Source of the DNA: Sphingomonas_B tabacisoli
GTDB taxonomy: Bacteria; Pseudomonadota; Alphaproteobacteria; Sphingomonadales; Sphingomonadaceae
Direction of reading: 5' to 3'
Length of the DNA stretch: 64,000 bases
NCBI RefSeq assembly: GCF_042678385.1
Contig: NZ_JBHUDY010000001.1
Location: 930,001 to 994,000, forward strand
Within the stretch, counting starts at the first letter, position 1, and each line of letters opens with the position of its first letter. The notes under the pieces were generated by a model, which worked only from the letters and a program-made list of their open reading frames with translations, did not search any database and was not told the DNA's origin. Made by a program: the position numbers and the translations under genes. Positions 62,470-64,000 of this stretch are shown here, one piece after another.

Positions 62470-63537
62470 CTATTTGGCTTCGTTCCGTTCGCCGGCGTTC
62501 TCGACCAGCTCGCGCCAAAGCAGGATCAGCGCGGCCATCACCGCAGGGCCGATGAACAGGCCGAGCAGGCCGATCGTCTCGACGCCGCCCAGGATGCCGA
62601 TCAGCACCCACAGGAAGGGGAGCCGCGTCGCGCCGCCGATCAGCACCGGCCGCACGAAATGGTCGGCAACGAAGACGACCACGGCAGCCACGACGACCAC
62701 GGCCGTGGCGGCGGCCACCGCATCGTGGCTTAGCAGCATCAGCGCGACGGCGCCGATGGGCAGCACGACCGCGAAGGGGATCATCGCCGCGACCGCCGTC
62801 AGCGCCGCGAGCAGCACCGGGTGCGGCACGCCCGCAAACACATAGGCGATGCCGATCAGCACGCCTTCGCCGATGCCGACCAGCACCAGCCCGTCGATCG
62901 TGCCGCGCACCGATTTGACCATCTGCTCGCCTATGCGCTCGCCGGCCGGGCCGAACAGGCGTTGGCTGGCGTAACGCGCCTGGGCTGCGATCTCGTCCTG
63001 GTGGCGCAGCATGAAAAAGAAGGCGAGCAGCGTGAACAGGAACACGATGATCTTTTTGAGCGCGATGCTGCCGATCGCACGGGACTGCGCGATCACGTCC
63101 GGATCGCTCAGATGCCCGAACTGACGCCGCGCCGCTTCGGCAGTGCCGAGATTGCCGGCCCACCACTCGTCGATCCATTGGTGCGAGAAGGGCAGGCTGG
63201 CGATCCAGCTTGGCTCTGGAATGCCATATGCCTTCGCTGACGCGAGCCATAATGCCAGTTCGCCCGCCTCCCGCGCCGCGCGCAGGATGCCGAGCAAGAG
63301 CGGCACGATCACCGCCAGGCCAAGCGCAAGCGTGAACAGCAGCGGGAGCCAAAGGCGCTTGCCGGACGGCCAGCGCTCCTCCGCGCGGTAGTAAACGGGC
63401 GCGATCGCGATCGCGAGCACGATCGCCCAGAGCAAAGCCGGCAGGAACGGATGCGCGACCCATAGGCCAAGCAGGGCCAGCGCGACGACGAGCGACACGC
63501 GCAGCGTTCGCTGAAGCGCTGGCGAGCCTTCGATCAT
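62470..63537 (-). CDS. AI-2E family transporter (PerM-like permease)
   Basis: This 355-residue membrane protein has about eight transmembrane helices, with paired segments at the N-terminus (LRVSLVVALALLGLWVAHPF, ALLWAIVLAIAIAPVYYR). The family-typical C-terminal half has LVLVGIGEGVLIGIAYVFAG, LPIGAVALMLL and VLIGILGGVETIGLLGLFIG. Members are proposed permeases or sodium-proton antiporters; transport of autoinducer 2 is proven for few. Its ATG overlaps the acs stop by four bases, so it is co-translated with acetyl-CoA synthetase. Confidence 0.9.
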   Translation of the reverse strand: MIEGSPALQRTLRVSLVVALALLGLWVAHPFLPALLWAIVLAIAIAPVYYRAEERWPSGKRLWLPLLFTLALGLAVIVPLLLGILRAAREAGELALWLASAKAYGIPEPSWIASLPFSHQWIDEWWAGNLGTAEAARRQFGHLSDPDVIAQSRAIGSIALKKIIVFLFTLLAFFFMLRHQDEIAAQARYASQRLFGPAGERIGEQMVKSVRGTIDGLVLVGIGEGVLIGIAYVFAGVPHPVLLAALTAVAAMIPFAVVLPIGAVALMLLSHDAVAAATAVVVVAAVVVFVADHFVRPVLIGGATRLPFLWVLIGILGGVETIGLLGLFIGPAVMAALILLWRELVENAGERNEAK

Positions 63538-64000
63538 GCCGCCCGGTTGGCGACCAGATCGTCGACCACGCCGGGATCGGCCAGGGTGCTGGTATCGCCC
63601 AGATTGGAGATGTCGCCTTCCGCGATCTTGCGGAGGATGCGGCGCATGATCTTGCCCGACCGCGTCTTGGGCAGGCCGGGCGCGAACTGGATGACGTCGG
63701 GGCTGGCGATCGGGCCGATCTCGGTCCGCACCCAGGCGACCAGATCCTTGCGGAGCGCGTCGCTCGGCTCCTCGCCGGAATTCAGCGTCACATAGGCATA
63801 GATCCCCTGACCCTTGATGTCGTGGGGCATGCCGACGACCGCGGCTTCGGCGACCTTCGCATGCAGCACCAGCGCGCTTTCGACTTCGGCCGTGCCCATG
63901 CGGTGGCCGGAGACGTTCAGCACGTCGTCGACCCGGCCGGTGATCCAGTAATAGCCGTCCTCGTCGCGCCGGGCGCCGTCGCCGGTGAAGTATTTGCCGG
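63534..64000 (-). CDS. acs: Acetyl-CoA synthetase, C-terminal part, cut by window edge
   Basis: The 155 residues visible contain the adenylate-forming hinge GDGARRDEDGYYWITGRVDD and VLNVSGHRMGTAEVESALV. KGQGIYAYVTLNSGEEPSD and FAPGLPKTRSGKIMRRILRK follow, where the lysine of RSGK is the catalytic and acetylation-regulated residue of Acs. This matches the last quarter of acetyl-CoA synthetase, which activates acetate. The 5' part lies beyond the window. It overlaps the AI-2E-family gene by four bases. Confidence 0.93.
   Translation of the reverse strand, partial: GKYFTGDGARRDEDGYYWITGRVDDVLNVSGHRMGTAEVESALVLHAKVAEAAVVGMPHDIKGQGIYAYVTLNSGEEPSDALRKDLVAWVRTEIGPIASPDVIQFAPGLPKTRSGKIMRRILRKIAEGDISNLGDTSTLADPGVVDDLVANRAA

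Noticed and set aside
62470..63537. Autoinducer-2 exporter and quorum sensing
   Set aside because: The family name is historical; membership alone does not show AI-2 transport, and no luxS or receptor gene is nearby.

Overview
The window is dense, high-GC alphaproteobacterial chromosome. It most resembles a sphingomonad (Sphingomonas or a close relative). The reasons are a large TonB-dependent receptor, a PEPxxWA-CTERM secreted protein, the HutF/HutG form of histidine degradation, a fused lipoyl-E1beta PdhB, a gatB/yqeY-dnaG-rpoD cluster, and many GC-rich palindromic repeats of the kind common in that family. I saw no rRNA, tRNA, CRISPR array, IS element or prophage. No gap without a gene exceeds about 200 bp.

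Layout. 1-7.9 kb: a sugar-acid catabolic locus, with an FAH-family hydrolase (cut by the window edge), an FCD-type GntR regulator and an IlvD/Edd dehydratase. A divergent TonB-dependent receptor and a convergent respiratory D-lactate dehydrogenase follow. 8.0-9.0 kb: a beta-propeller lipoprotein. 9.0-16.3 kb: a complete histidine utilisation locus, hutIHGU on the minus strand and hutF-hutC divergent from it, with an 18-bp palindrome between them that is probably the HutC operator. 16.3-23.3 kb: M28 peptidase, ornithine-cyclodeaminase-like, M19-dipeptidase-like and amidohydrolase genes, a DUF2147 protein, and a GlxA-type regulator coupled to a cysteine hydrolase. 23.5-24.6 kb: a tandem retropepsin-like protein. 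24.6-30.9 kb: a tightly coupled operon (SDR, MarR, enoyl-CoA hydratase, Rid-family protein, monooxygenase/OYE fusion, benzoate-CoA-ligase-like enzyme). It looks like aerobic CoA-dependent breakdown of 2-aminobenzoate or salicylate.

31-38.8 kb: transglutaminase-like protein, aldo/keto reductase, TPR-2OG oxygenase, a helical-repeat secreted protein, asd and a two-component system. 38.9-43.7 kb: rpoD, dnaG and yqeY with a DUF559 nuclease gene wedged between yqeY and dnaG. 43.7-50 kb: carA, a small secreted protein, carB, greA and a rhomboid protease. 50-52.8 kb: small envelope proteins, including a YqjD/YqjE-like operon. 53-58.8 kb: eno, ftsB-like, glyoxalase, pdhA, pdhB, a squalene/phytoene-synthase-like gene and an EF-hand protein. 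58.8-64 kb: trmFO, YhhN, DUF488, the PEP-CTERM protein, an AI-2E-family permease and the 3' end of acs.

The most unusual signal is a set of GC-rich palindromic repeats. One pair flanks the DUF559 gene as 37-bp inverted arms. A related pair without a gene lies in frame inside carA, and a third, larger element lies in frame inside pdhB. Other repeats form the last codons of the histidine kinase, DUF559 and trmFO genes. The resemblance to an autonomous/non-autonomous mobile element pair is inference.

All calls come from reading translations and motifs. No database search was run.
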